Assembly: GCA_018902795.1 (NCBI GenBank)
Contig: JAHIQD010000011.1
Span: 69,361 to 133,360 of the forward strand
From: Bacteroidota bacterium
Lineage (GTDB): Bacteria > Bacteroidota > Bacteroidia > Flavobacteriales > Weeksellaceae
Direction: 5' to 3'
Length of the DNA stretch: 64,000 nt
The first letter of the stretch is position 1, and every line of letters begins with the position of its first letter. The notes beneath the pieces were generated by a model that was not told the DNA's origin, searched no databases, and saw only the letters and a list, made by a program, of their open reading frames with translations. The position numbers and the translations under genes are program-made. Shown here piece after piece: positions 26,052 to 35,900 of the stretch.

Positions 26052-26080
26052 AAAAGCATCTCAACCGGGATGCTTTTTTG
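26052..26080 (+). terminator. Terminator after pheT
   Basis: AAAAGCATC pairs with GATGCTTTT around a short loop, followed by a T-run. Confidence 0.85.
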
Positions 26081-26132
26081 TTTTATAAAAGCTTTATTTG
26101 TGCATAACCGCGGATAAATAAATTATATTACT

Positions 26133-26140
26133 TAAATTTG
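26133..26140 (+). promoter_or_regulatory. Putative -7 element for the META lipoprotein gene
   Basis: TAAATTTG matches TAnnTTTG, about 107 bp before the ATG. The upstream TTG is at an unfavourable distance. Confidence 0.3.
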
Positions 26141-26246
26141 ATCAAACAAAAAAAGCTGATGCAACCGTCCTCTATATTTGGTCAGGAAAAGATATTTATA
26201 GAGAAAGAGTTTGCATATCATTATTAAAAATAAAAGATAACGACTT

Positions 26247-26645
26247 ATGAAAAATATTTTTTTATCAATATTTGCTGCTGTAACATTGGTTTCCTGTGCA
26301 TCAATGTCGACTTCTAAAGTAGGAAGCACACAGGTGAACATCGCAGGCACGAAATGGACCCTGGCTGACCAGGTGAAAGGGAAAACGCCGACGCTCAATG
26401 TGGAGGCTGGTAAAATTACCGGTAACGGAGGCTGCAATAACTATTTTGGGGAACTTTCTCTGGATCCTACAGCGGGCAATTTTTCAGCTAAGAATATTGG
26501 TGCAACTAAAATGGCGTGCCCCAATATGGAAGTGGAAACTCAGTTTTTCAGCATGTTGAATGCCGCCACTAAATATGTGGTGAAGGGAAATACACTCGAG
26601 TTATATAAAGGGAATCTTCTCTTGCTGAAATTCAATAAATTATAG
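26247..26645 (+). CDS. META/HslJ-domain lipoprotein
   Basis: 132 residues with lipobox LVSCAS (cysteine about residue 17). The META domain follows: GTKWTLADQVKG, LNVEAGKITGNGGCNNYFGEL, TKMACPNMEVETQFFSML and LELYKGNLLLLKF. HslJ relatives are linked to heat tolerance and drug tolerance in E. coli. Here the function is unknown. It is a single-gene unit closed by a bidirectional terminator shared with the convergent acidic protein. Confidence 0.88.
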   Translation: MKNIFLSIFAAVTLVSCASMSTSKVGSTQVNIAGTKWTLADQVKGKTPTLNVEAGKITGNGGCNNYFGELSLDPTAGNFSAKNIGATKMACPNMEVETQFFSMLNAATKYVVKGNTLELYKGNLLLLKFNKL

Positions 26646-26675
26646 CATTTTATTCTGTAATAACCATAAAAAAAA

Positions 26676-26701
26676 GGAACTCAAAACTGAGTTCCTTTTT
26701 T
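26676..26701 (+). terminator. Bidirectional terminator between convergent genes
   Basis: GGAACTCA (26676-26683), loop AAAC, TGAGTTCC (26688-26695), with TTTTTT on the plus side and AAAAAAA before it, so it works in both directions. Confidence 0.85.
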
Positions 26702-26710
26702 ATTTTTTAT

Positions 26711-26953
26711 TTATTCTTCGTCTTCTTCCTCATCATATTTTGCGAGTTCGTCATCGCACCATTTGAAGGCTGCTTCTACAACTTTGGTAGCTTCATCTGC
26801 CATCGTTTCCTCATCGTCACCTTCCAAATCATCCAACCATTCAACTTCCTCTTCTTCTACATTAAGGATAAATCTCGGATATTCCGTGTGAACAACAAAT
26901 AAATCTTCAGGAAAATCTGAATTGTCGGCTAATAAAAATTTTGGTACTTTCAT
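26711..26953 (-). CDS. Small conserved acidic protein
   Basis: 80 residues, very acidic. The N-terminal part MKVPKFLLADNSDFPEDLFVVHTEYPRF looks like a folded conserved block I recall from other Flavobacteriia hypothetical proteins. The C-terminal tail is Glu/Asp-rich (VEEEEVEWLDDLEGDDEE and ending KYDEEEDEE). No signal peptide, no named domain. A short gap (37 bp) separates it from the membrane protein gene upstream in its direction. The function is unknown. Confidence 0.75.
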   Translation of the reverse strand: MKVPKFLLADNSDFPEDLFVVHTEYPRFILNVEEEEVEWLDDLEGDDEETMADEATKVVEAAFKWCDDELAKYDEEEDEE

Positions 26954-26990
26954 TTTTCTAATGTTTAAACTTCTCCAAAGATAAAAAATT

Positions 26991-28313
26991 TTATTGATAT
27001 TTATTCTCGTCGATTTTAATTTTTGTTAAAACTTTATATTTCGTCAAAGTATTGATCTGAAGCGTATCCTGGGGCAGAAACGTAACCTTGACATTTGGGT
27101 TTACGGTGCTGATCAGTTCGGCAATCTGCATTTTGTCGAGCTGTTCTTCATTTTCCATATAGAAATTAATCCGGCCCTCTTCAAGCTTTTCAGATTTAAG
27201 AAATTTTGTTATTTCTCTACGGTTTTCAAGGTAATTTCCTTTTGAAAGCCAGGTGAATACAAAGCCGGTTATCAAGCTTAAAACTGTAATTCCGTAGGTA
27301 AATTTCCCGAGAATCTGATACATTTTTTTGAAATAAACCAGCCAGATCGGGAAGGAAAATGGTGCCATAAGACGGTAATCAATTGGATTTACCGAATAGA
27401 AATACTGAATAAAGTATGAACAGATAATTCCGGTAACTCCTATGAAAACAGAAAATTTCTCTGTTTCTGAAAGTTTGTTTTTAATGAAGAGAAAGCAGAT
27501 GAGAAGGATATTCAGAAAACCGATGCCGTAAATTCCATAATTAATAATTCCGCCGGCTGGATTGGCGATATGAATAAACGGATTAAATGTGGTTGCCAAA
27601 CCCTGAAAAAGTTCCATCAACAGTTTGGAGGTTGGATGAAGCCCTATTTCTAAAAACTGGTCGACGTATTTTTCATTAAAATAATCAATAAAAAGAAATT
27701 TATACAAAACTACGAAAGCAAAACCAACGAGTCCTGAAGTGATAAACGTTCTGCTATACTGTTTCCTGTAGTTCAAAATTCCGTAAAGGAAAACTCCGCC
27801 GATGATAAAAAGTGCAGGGTAACGGATGTTGTAAAGGGTCACCAGCGCTACACTTAAATAGAGAAATGCTTTGTGACCCGTAAGTTCCCCAATAATAATC
27901 TGTCTTGCCACATACAGAAACACAAAAACGAAAGGCAGAATCAGCGATTCGCTCATCGTGTAAGAAAATATCGAAACAAAGCTGAAAAGTCCGCCCACCA
28001 AAATGGTTTCTTTCAGATAGAATTTTTTTTTCCAGGCGAAATATATAATGAAAAGATAAGCCAGAATTCCTATCGTTTTACTCGCCCAAAATTCATCAAA
28101 ACCAAATATGGTAAAGAATTTTAAACTCAAAGGATATCCCATTGGCGTGGTGGTATTATCAATGACAGGAAAAACATTTGCGGTCCGCATAAACCTGATA
28201 GAATCAGGATTGGTTCTTCCTTTTTCGTTCAGCAGGAAACGTAAAACGGTAAAGGTAATACTAGCAAAAACCAGAAGAATCTGAATTCTTTGTTCGAGGA
28301 TTTTTCTTCTCAT
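26991..28313 (-). CDS. Multi-spanning GT-C-like membrane protein
   Basis: 440 residues with about ten hydrophobic segments between residues 12 and 365 (ILLVFASITFTVLRFLL, TIGILAYLFIIYFAW, ESLILPFVFVFLYVA, YPALFIIGGVFLYGIL and others). A loop after the first helix contains NPDSIRFMRTANVFPV and TPMGYPLSLKFF. The topology and the early acidic loop suggest the GT-C (ArnT/PMT-like) lipid-linked sugar transferase fold. No activity can be claimed. The C-terminal 70 residues are soluble. Neighbours give no clear clue. Confidence 0.65.
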   Translation of the reverse strand: MRRKILEQRIQILLVFASITFTVLRFLLNEKGRTNPDSIRFMRTANVFPVIDNTTTPMGYPLSLKFFTIFGFDEFWASKTIGILAYLFIIYFAWKKKFYLKETILVGGLFSFVSIFSYTMSESLILPFVFVFLYVARQIIIGELTGHKAFLYLSVALVTLYNIRYPALFIIGGVFLYGILNYRKQYSRTFITSGLVGFAFVVLYKFLFIDYFNEKYVDQFLEIGLHPTSKLLMELFQGLATTFNPFIHIANPAGGIINYGIYGIGFLNILLICFLFIKNKLSETEKFSVFIGVTGIICSYFIQYFYSVNPIDYRLMAPFSFPIWLVYFKKMYQILGKFTYGITVLSLITGFVFTWLSKGNYLENRREITKFLKSEKLEEGRINFYMENEEQLDKMQIAELISTVNPNVKVTFLPQDTLQINTLTKYKVLTKIKIDENKYQ

Positions 28314-28374
28314 TTTTTATTAATAATTTGAAAGCGGTGTTAAGGATTTAAGCCCTAACAGCACTCCTAAGAAT

Positions 28375-29265
28375 CTACTTTAGGAACATTTTCGATACTT
28401 TATCAGCTTTTCTGTTTTCAGTATAATCGTAAAAACCTTCCCCGGATTTTACACCCAATTTTCCTGCAGTTACCATATTTACCAATAAAGGATTGGGTGC
28501 ATATTTCGGATTTTTGAAACCGTCATGCATCACATTCAGAATGGCCAGACAAACGTCGAGTCCGATAAAATCTGCCAGTTGCAAAGGTCCCATTGGATGT
28601 GCCATTCCCAGTTTCATCACCGTATCTATTTCTTCAACACCGGCAACACCATTGTAAAGCGTTTCGATGGTTTCATTGATCATTGGCATTAAAATTCTGT
28701 TGGCCACAAAACCTGGATAATCGTTCACTTCAACCGGTAATTTTCCCAATGTTTTGCTCATCCCGAAAATCTGGTCGAAAGTTTCTTTGGAAGTGGAGTA
28801 GCCTTTGATGATTTCCACGAGTTTCATTACAGGAACCGGGTTCATAAAGTGCATTCCGATTACTTTTTCCGGGCGTTTTGTTACCGAAGCGATTTTAGTA
28901 ATTGAAATGGAGGAGGTATTGGTAGCAAGAATACAGTTTTCAGGAGCTAACTCATCCATCTGTCTGAAGATTTTCAGTTTCAGATCCAGGTTTTCTGTAG
29001 CGGCTTCCACGATTAATTCAGCGTTTTTTGCTGCATCTTCCAATTGGGTGAAAGTAGAAATGTTGCTCAAAGTAGCTGCTTTCTGTTCTTCGGTAAGGTT
29101 GCCTTTCGCAATGATTCTGTCCAGATTTGCAGTGATTGTTTTAAGTCCTTTTTCTAAAGCTTCAGTAGAAACATCTACCAAATTAACGTTAAAACCAGTT
29201 TGTGCAAAGGCGTGAGCAATTCCGTTTCCCATTGTTCCGGCTCCGATTACGACAATGTTTTTCAT
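28375..29265 (-). CDS. hbd: 3-hydroxybutyryl-CoA dehydrogenase
   Basis: 296 residues. The NAD-binding Rossmann motif is IVVIGAGTMGNGIAHAFAQTG at the N-terminus. The family signatures GMHFMNPVPVMKLVEII (with catalytic His) and NDYPGFVANRILMPMINE are clear, and the C-terminal dimer domain has MGPLQLADFIGLDVCL. It interconverts 3-hydroxyacyl-CoA and 3-oxoacyl-CoA, in short-chain fatty-acid or polyhydroxybutyrate-type metabolism. It starts directly at the stop of the beta-lactamase gene, so the two are probably one transcript, an odd pairing. Confidence 0.93.
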   Translation of the reverse strand: MKNIVVIGAGTMGNGIAHAFAQTGFNVNLVDVSTEALEKGLKTITANLDRIIAKGNLTEEQKAATLSNISTFTQLEDAAKNAELIVEAATENLDLKLKIFRQMDELAPENCILATNTSSISITKIASVTKRPEKVIGMHFMNPVPVMKLVEIIKGYSTSKETFDQIFGMSKTLGKLPVEVNDYPGFVANRILMPMINETIETLYNGVAGVEEIDTVMKLGMAHPMGPLQLADFIGLDVCLAILNVMHDGFKNPKYAPNPLLVNMVTAGKLGVKSGEGFYDYTENRKADKVSKMFLK

Positions 29266-30156
29266 TTATTTATTTTTATGAGTTGAATTAAAATAGTCCC
29301 ATACTTTTTTAGAAATATCAGAAATCATTTGGGTATTTACGGCTTCTGATTCCGTCGAATCGATAACAAAAACAGTAATCGCATAATGTTTTCCGTCGGG
29401 AAGGGTAATGATTCCTGAATCATTTTCAGCAATGGTCAAATTGCGGTCTTTTCCTGAAGAGCCGGTTTTGTGGGCAATTGTTGTCCCTGCCGGAAGCTGT
29501 TCTTTTAATTTATTGGCTCCGGTGGTCGTTCCCAGCATGATATTCATTAAATAATCTGTCGATTTCTCGGAAAGAATTTTCTTTTCGTAGAAGCTTTTAT
29601 AAAGAGAACTTAATGATTTTACTGTCGTGAAGTTCGGGTACAGATATTCTTTTCCTTTGTGCATCCACTCTTCGTTGTACTTTATCTGGAAATTCTTTAC
29701 GCCTTTCGCATCCATGAATCTCTGTACGGTTTCTGTTCCGTCGATCAATCTCAGCAAAATATCGCAACCGTTGTTATCACTTTGCGCGACGGTGTATTTG
29801 ATAATTTCATCCAGCGTCAGTTCTACATTTCCGTTTGGATATTTATCGCGAAGCGGACTGTGTGTATTTTCCAATAAGTCTGATTTCTTTACCGGAATTT
29901 TCTGATCGAGTTTCAGCTTTCCAAGGTCAACTTCATTCAGCACTGTTGCAGCGATATGGAATTTAAACACGCTGAGCATCGGCAGTTTTTTGTCTGCATT
30001 TTCATTATTAAATTCAAACGGAAAATCAATTCCCTTTACAGAAACAGCTATAGTGGCGTTTTTGTCTTTAGTGATTTTAAGAATTTCTTTCTTTAAATTC
30101 TGTGAAAAATTTAATACAGAAATAAAAAGGGCGAATAGTATAAAATGTTTTTTCAT
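29266..30156 (-). CDS. bla: Class A beta-lactamase (PER/CIA-like subclass A2)
   Basis: 296 residues with a signal peptide (MKKHFILFALFISVLNFSQ). Catalytic motifs: SVFK at residues 62-65 (Ambler S70/K73), SDN at 126-128, the omega-loop glutamate in NEEWMHKG near 162, and KTG at 230-232. The omega-loop pattern and spacing are those of the extended Bacteroidota subclass that includes the chromosomal CIA and the PER enzymes. It acts in the periplasm on beta-lactams; spectrum cannot be read off. It sits in core-like context with no mobile element nearby, suggesting intrinsic resistance. Confidence 0.9.
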   Translation of the reverse strand: MKKHFILFALFISVLNFSQNLKKEILKITKDKNATIAVSVKGIDFPFEFNNENADKKLPMLSVFKFHIAATVLNEVDLGKLKLDQKIPVKKSDLLENTHSPLRDKYPNGNVELTLDEIIKYTVAQSDNNGCDILLRLIDGTETVQRFMDAKGVKNFQIKYNEEWMHKGKEYLYPNFTTVKSLSSLYKSFYEKKILSEKSTDYLMNIMLGTTTGANKLKEQLPAGTTIAHKTGSSGKDRNLTIAENDSGIITLPDGKHYAITVFVIDSTESEAVNTQMISDISKKVWDYFNSTHKNK

Positions 30157-30187
30157 ATAGAAAATGATGATGAATAATCAGTTAAGG

Positions 30188-31009
30188 TTACAAACTTCGG
30201 GTATAAGTTTTTCCTTCAGCAAGATAAACAGGAATTTCACTTTCTGCAACATTAAATTTTGTTTTAATAAACGTCCGGTCGCCATTGATCCGGTTGATAA
30301 AAACCGAAAAATGCAGATGCGGTCCGTTGGAAAACCCCGTGTTTCCACTATAACCAATGAACTGTCCTTTTTCGATTTTATCACCGGCTTTCAGTTCTGA
30401 TCCGTTTTGTTTCAAATGTGCATAATCGGCGAAAGTTCCGTCGCTGTGCATAATAAGAACCTTATTAGCAAATTTGGCGCAGGAAATATCAGGGCAGCTT
30501 TGGGAATTGTTTTTTACAACTTCAACAACGGTTCCTTCACGGGCGGCAAAAATTTTATCGCCGGTTTTTAAATTGAAATCCAGAGCTGCAGCGTTCTGGT
30601 GGGAAAATTTCCCGTTATAACCCTGAAAAATGAGCTGAGTTTTTCCTTTTTCGAATGGTAAAGTATAGCTGTAATCGGTGTCATAATTTTCCTGCAGAAC
30701 ATTTCCGAAATTGTAAGTGTTGGTGTACGAAAACATATTCGCTGCATTTGGTTTGATCGGAGCCAGTTTTGCAACAGGAAATTTCTTAGTTTTTGGAGGA
30801 ACGACAATAATCTGTCCGCTTCCCAACGTAGAGGTCATATTTTGGAGTTTGAAGCTGAACTTTGCTGACATCGGCATCTCTTCGTCATTATCGGCGAAAA
30901 TCTGTGCCTCACTTCCTTTGACCTCATTATAAAAACGGATATTCCAACTTTTTTGGGAAAAAGCAAATAAGGATATTAAAAGAAAGGTGATTGAAAATGT
31001 TTTTGTCAT
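30188..31009 (-). CDS. M23 (LytM-type) metallopeptidase
   Basis: 273 residues with signal peptide MTKTFSITFLLISLFAFSQ. The C-terminal half is an M23 peptidase: first zinc pair in HQNAAALDF (His and Asp), and the second HxH in GPHLHFSVFI, with YAHLKQNGSELKAGDKIEKGQFIGYSGNTG in between. It probably cleaves peptide bonds in peptidoglycan or another surface substrate. The N-terminal domain (~90 residues, beta-rich) is unnamed. It lies 31 bp upstream of the beta-lactamase gene on the same strand, consistent with an envelope-related cluster. Confidence 0.9.
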   Translation of the reverse strand: MTKTFSITFLLISLFAFSQKSWNIRFYNEVKGSEAQIFADNDEEMPMSAKFSFKLQNMTSTLGSGQIIVVPPKTKKFPVAKLAPIKPNAANMFSYTNTYNFGNVLQENYDTDYSYTLPFEKGKTQLIFQGYNGKFSHQNAAALDFNLKTGDKIFAAREGTVVEVVKNNSQSCPDISCAKFANKVLIMHSDGTFADYAHLKQNGSELKAGDKIEKGQFIGYSGNTGFSNGPHLHFSVFINRINGDRTFIKTKFNVAESEIPVYLAEGKTYTRSL

Positions 31010-31067
31010 TTTTAAAGAAAAATTTCGCTACGTTTAAGCCTAAAATTATCAGAAATAGATCGCTGAT

Positions 31068-32030
31068 TTATGAAATCATTTTCATGATTTCCAGCGCCAC
31101 TTTTAAAGCTTCGGTTCCGTCTTCCAGGGAAACTTCTACATTTTTATTTTCAGTGATCGCATCAGCAAAACTTTCCAGTTCGTCTAAAATGGCATTGTTA
31201 GGCTGAATGTTTGGATATTCAAAAATGATCTGGTTTTTTTCGCCTTCTGCATTTTCAATAATCATATCGAAATCGGTAGGATGTTCGGGCGCTTCTTTCA
31301 TCCGGATCACTTCCGCTTTTTTCTCAAGAAAATCTACCGAAATATAAGCGTCTTTTTGGAAAAACCGTGATTTGCGCATGGCTTTCATCGAAATTCTGGA
31401 GGTCGTTAAATTTGCCACGCACCCGTTTTCAAATTCTATTCTTGCATTGGCAATATCAGGAGATCTGGAAACCACGCAAACGCCTGAGGCATGAATGTTT
31501 TTTACTTTAGATTTCACAATAGAAAGCAAAATATCCAGATCATGAATCATTAAATCCAAAACCACTGAAACATCAGTTCCCCGCGGATTAAATTCTGCAA
31601 GCCGGTGAATTTCAATAAACATCGGATCGTTGATGAATTCTTTTGAACCGATGAACGCCGGATTATATCTTTCAACGTGACCTACCTGAGCTTTAATATC
31701 AAATTCGCGGCATTTGTAAAGGATTTCTTCAGCCTGCTGCAGGGTTTGCGTGACAGGCTTTTCAATAAAGAAGTGCTTGCGGTTTTCAATCGCTTTTATG
31801 GCATAATCGTAATGATAAAGGGTAGGAGTTACAATGTCCAGCATGTCGATTTCCTGCAACAGGTCTTCGAATTTTTCAAAATATCTGTACCCGAATTCGG
31901 CTTCGAGCTTTTTTCCGTTTTCTTTGTCAGCGTCGTGAAAACCGATTAATTCGTATTTTTCCGACTGATTCAATAATTTTAAATGGATTTTACCAAGATG
32001 TCCGGCTCCAACTAAACCTGCTTTTAGCAT
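31068..32030 (-). CDS. Gfo/Idh/MocA-family oxidoreductase
   Basis: 320 residues. N-terminal Rossmann fold GLVGAGHLGKIHLKLL, the family EKP motif in FIEKPVTQTLQQAEEI (about residues 92-106), and GHVERYNPAFIG at the start of the C-terminal domain. The dehydrogenase domain includes DLMIHDLDILLSIV, with the usual catalytic His region. Members reduce or oxidise sugars and other polyols with NAD(P); the substrate is unknown. It is divergent from pcm. Confidence 0.88.
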   Translation of the reverse strand: MLKAGLVGAGHLGKIHLKLLNQSEKYELIGFHDADKENGKKLEAEFGYRYFEKFEDLLQEIDMLDIVTPTLYHYDYAIKAIENRKHFFIEKPVTQTLQQAEEILYKCREFDIKAQVGHVERYNPAFIGSKEFINDPMFIEIHRLAEFNPRGTDVSVVLDLMIHDLDILLSIVKSKVKNIHASGVCVVSRSPDIANARIEFENGCVANLTTSRISMKAMRKSRFFQKDAYISVDFLEKKAEVIRMKEAPEHPTDFDMIIENAEGEKNQIIFEYPNIQPNNAILDELESFADAITENKNVEVSLEDGTEALKVALEIMKMIS

Positions 32031-32192
32031 AGAAAATTTATTTTTTCAAAGATAAGAAATTGGGCTGAAATAGATGATTAAGGTTTAAAGGGAATGCCAA
32101 TGGGTTTTTGTAAAGTCGGATAAAATATGTTAGTTTTGTTTTTTGTCGGGATTTTAACTTCCAATCCCGCATCTGGGAAACCCGTAACAATT

Positions 32193-32843
32193 ATGCAGGA
32201 TACATTTTTACATAAAGGAAAAAGAAAATTTTTGGTACAATATCTTCGGGAGAAAATAGGAATTTCCGACGAAAAGGTTTTGAAGGCAATGAATGAAGTG
32301 CCGCGCCATCTTTTTCTGGAAAGTATTTTCGAAGATTACGCTTACGAAGACCGTGCTTTCCCAATTCTGGCCAAGCAAACCATTTCTCATCCTTCCACGG
32401 TTGCTGAACAGAGTGAACTTTTACAGCTTCGCGGAAAGGAAAAAGTTCTTGAAATCGGTACAGGATGCGGTTATCAAACTGCAGTTCTGGTGGCTATGGA
32501 TGCGGTGGTTTATACGATTGAAAGACAGAAAGAACTTCATGATTTTGCAGTTAAAAAACTGGGATCACTTCATCTGCGCCCGAAATTTCAAAGTTTTGGA
32601 GACGGTTTTGCGGGGCTTCCAACTTTTGCTCCTTTCGATAAAATTTTAGTGACCTGCGGTGCGGAAACTTTGCCAACTGAATTGCTTCATCAGTTAAAAG
32701 TGGGCGGTATTATGGTAATTCCATTAGGGAAAACTGATGAACAGATCCTGACGAGATTCACCAAAAAATCGGAAAAGGAATTCGAGAAGGAGGAGTTCGG
32801 TGCTTACAAATTTGTGCCGATGCTGAATAATACGAACCAATAA
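32193..32843 (+). CDS. pcm: Protein-L-isoaspartate O-methyltransferase
   Basis: 216 residues from MQDTFLHKGKRKFL; the open frame extends to 32127 but the added residues do not fit the family. It repairs isoaspartyl residues by SAM-dependent methylation. Typical blocks: FLESIFEDYAYEDRAFPI, QTISHPSTVAEQSELL, VLEIGTGCGYQTAVLV (SAM site) and FDKILVTCGAETLPTELLHQLKVGG. It is a stand-alone gene. Confidence 0.94.
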   Translation: MQDTFLHKGKRKFLVQYLREKIGISDEKVLKAMNEVPRHLFLESIFEDYAYEDRAFPILAKQTISHPSTVAEQSELLQLRGKEKVLEIGTGCGYQTAVLVAMDAVVYTIERQKELHDFAVKKLGSLHLRPKFQSFGDGFAGLPTFAPFDKILVTCGAETLPTELLHQLKVGGIMVIPLGKTDEQILTRFTKKSEKEFEKEEFGAYKFVPMLNNTNQ

Positions 32844-32947
32844 TCATTATAAATATTTTTTTTGGAAAACGCTTTATTTTAGGTCCTAATTTTTTTTAAA
32901 CCTGATAAATAACATACCCCAAATTCGCTATTTCAAAATATAGAATG

Positions 32948-32955
32948 TATTTTTG
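32948..32955 (+). promoter_or_regulatory. Putative -7 element for ccsBA
   Basis: TATTTTTG matches TAnnTTTG, about 39 bp before the ATG. No clear -33 element was found. Confidence 0.35.
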
Positions 32956-32993
32956 CAACTATTTGAATTTTATAAATCTGATAGTTTCTTACA

Positions 32994-35900
32994 ATGAAAA
33001 AAATACAGAGTATTCTTATTTCTACCCGTACGATGGCGGTTTTGTTGCTGGTTTATGCATTTGCAATGGCATACGCAACTTTTCTAGAGAACGATTACGG
33101 AACACCAACCGCAAAAGCACTGATCTACGAAGCCAAATGGTTTGAAGGCGTAATGCTTCTTTTAATACTTAACTTTATTGGAAACATTTCAAGATACCGT
33201 CTCTGGAGACGTGAAAAGTGGCCTGTTTTGGTTTTTCACCTTTCCTTTATCTTAATTTTCATTGGAGGCGCTATTACGCGTTATATCAGTTATGAAGGGA
33301 TTATGCACATCCGTGAAGGTGAAACTTCAAACGAAGTAATAACAGATAAAAATTTCTTTAAAATTCAGATCGAAGAAAAAGGGGACATTTTAAATTATCA
33401 GGACGTTCCATATTTGATGTCGCCGCTTCATAAAGATTTAAAAGCCAGCTACGATTATCATGGCAAGCAGATTTCAATAAAAGCCACGGATTTTATTCAG
33501 AGAAAAAAGGACAGTCTGGTTGTTGACAATAAAGGAACAGAATTTTTACACGTTGTTTCTACAGGAAATTCAGGACGGGAAAACATCTATATAAAAGCCG
33601 GTGAATCCAAATCAATTAACGGAACTTTAGTTACGTTTAACCGTGCCATTGAAGGCGCTGTAGAATTTAATAATACCAGCGGGAATTTAATGATAAAAAC
33701 TCCCGTGGATGCCTCATTTATGACGATGGCAACGCAGGCAACGGGAACTACGAAAAAAGATGAATATCAGCCGTTAGTTCTTAGAAGCTTATATACAGTA
33801 AATGATCTGAAACTGGTTGTTCCTGAAGGTTTGAAGAAAGGAAAACTGATTGCTTACGAAGGCGACCGTAAAAAAGACAAAGACGTATCAGACCAGCTTA
33901 CTGTAGAAGTGCAGGGTCCAAAAACAAAACTTCTTGTTGATTTACCGGTAGAAAAAGGAAATCCTAACGCATTTAAGCAGATTTCTCTTGACGGGATGAA
34001 TATTATCCTCGGTTTCGGACCGAAAGTATATAACACGCCTTTCTCTCTAAAATTAGAAAAATTCGTGATGGAAACTTATCCGGGAAGTTCATCGCCAAGT
34101 GCTTATGAAAGCCACGTGCAGATTATCGATAACGGAAAACAGACGCCTTATAAAATTTATATGAACCACGTTTTAAATCATGGCGGTTACCGCTTTTTCC
34201 AGGCGAGTTTTGATCCGGACAGAAAAGGAACGGTTCTTTCTGTAAATCACGATTTCTGGGGAACTTTAATTACCTATATCGGTTATTTCTTCCTGTTTGG
34301 AGGGATGTTTGTGATTTTCTTCTGGAAGGGAACCCATTTCTGGAAACTAAATAAAATGCTGAAGGATGTGAACCGAAAAAGGATTACAATGGTACTGCTG
34401 CTTTTGCTGAGCATGAATTTGTCTGCTCAGAAAATTGATACTCACGGTACCGACGGATCTGCAAAAACAACCCATTCTGCAAATGACGGTCACAATCACG
34501 GCGATGTAGATTTACTTTCAGAAGAATCCGCGCCAAAGAAAAACCAGAATTCTTTAGCTTTAAGGTCTCCGCGACAGATTACAGCGGATGAAATTATTGC
34601 TAAAAACACCATCAGTAAGGAACATGCCGATAAGTTCGGTTATCTTCTGGTTCAGAATTATGAGGGAAGAATTGTTCCTGTAAGCACACAGGCGCTGGAT
34701 GTTCTCCGAAAATTGTACAAGCACGATAAATTTAACGGGACGGACGGAAAATCTCTGACCGCAGAACAATGGTTCCTGTCAATTAATACTGATACAGCAA
34801 GCTGGACGATGGTTCCGTTAATTAGAGTTGGATCTAAAGGCGGTGAAGAACTGAGGAAAAAAACCAAAGCTGATTATAAGGATCCAAAGTCTCTAGGTGA
34901 TCAGTATTACACCTCTTTAATGAATCTTTTTCCGGCAGATGCAACCGGCGCGCTGCATTATGTTTTGGAAGAGGATTACCAGGAAGCTTTCCGGAAAAAA
35001 CCTGCAGAGCAAACCAATTACGATAAAGAAGTAATTGCCGTGAACGACCGTGTTCAGGCGTTTAATGAATTTTTTAGCGGACAGTTTATGAGAATTGTAC
35101 CGGTACAGAATGACCCTAACAATACTTGGCATTCATGGCTGGATCAGAATTTTGAACCGGATATGGAAGCCCAGAAAGTGATGGGACCATATTTCTCAGA
35201 AGTTTTAGCTGCGCAAAAATCAGGAAACTGGAGCAAGGCGGACAGCGAATTACAAAAACTGTCGCAATATCAACAAACGTGGGGAAAAAATGTGGTGCCG
35301 GCAAAAACAAAAGTTGATCTGGAAGTTTTAATGAATAAAGTGAATATCAACTTTCACCTTCTTATTTTTTATTCTATTATCGGCGGACTGCTGCTGTTGC
35401 TTGGATTTGTTGAATTATTCAAACCGAAGAAAATCCTTAATCATTTAATCCGTGGACTGATATTAGTAGGATTGGTTGGATATTTCTTCCAGTTCTTAGG
35501 TTTGGTTGCGAGATGGTATATTTCCGGTCACGCACCATGGAGTAATGGTTACGAAGCTATTATATTTATCTCTTGGGTAGGAATTACCGCGGGATTACTG
35601 CTTTACCGAAATTCGAACGCCCTTATTCCGGCGGCAGGATTTATGGTAGCGGTAATTATGATGGGATTTGCTCACGGCGGCTCCGCGCTGGATCCGCAGA
35701 TTACTCCGTTGGTTCCTGTTCTGAAGTCTTATTGGCTGATCATTCACGTAGCGATTATTACCGCGAGTTATGGCTTTTTCGGATTGTCAATGGTTATTGC
35801 GGTCATCGTACTGATGTTTTATATCTTCTCCAACAAAAAGATATTTAAAATTCATAATGATACCACGATAAAAGAATTGACGATTGTATCTGAAATGGCG

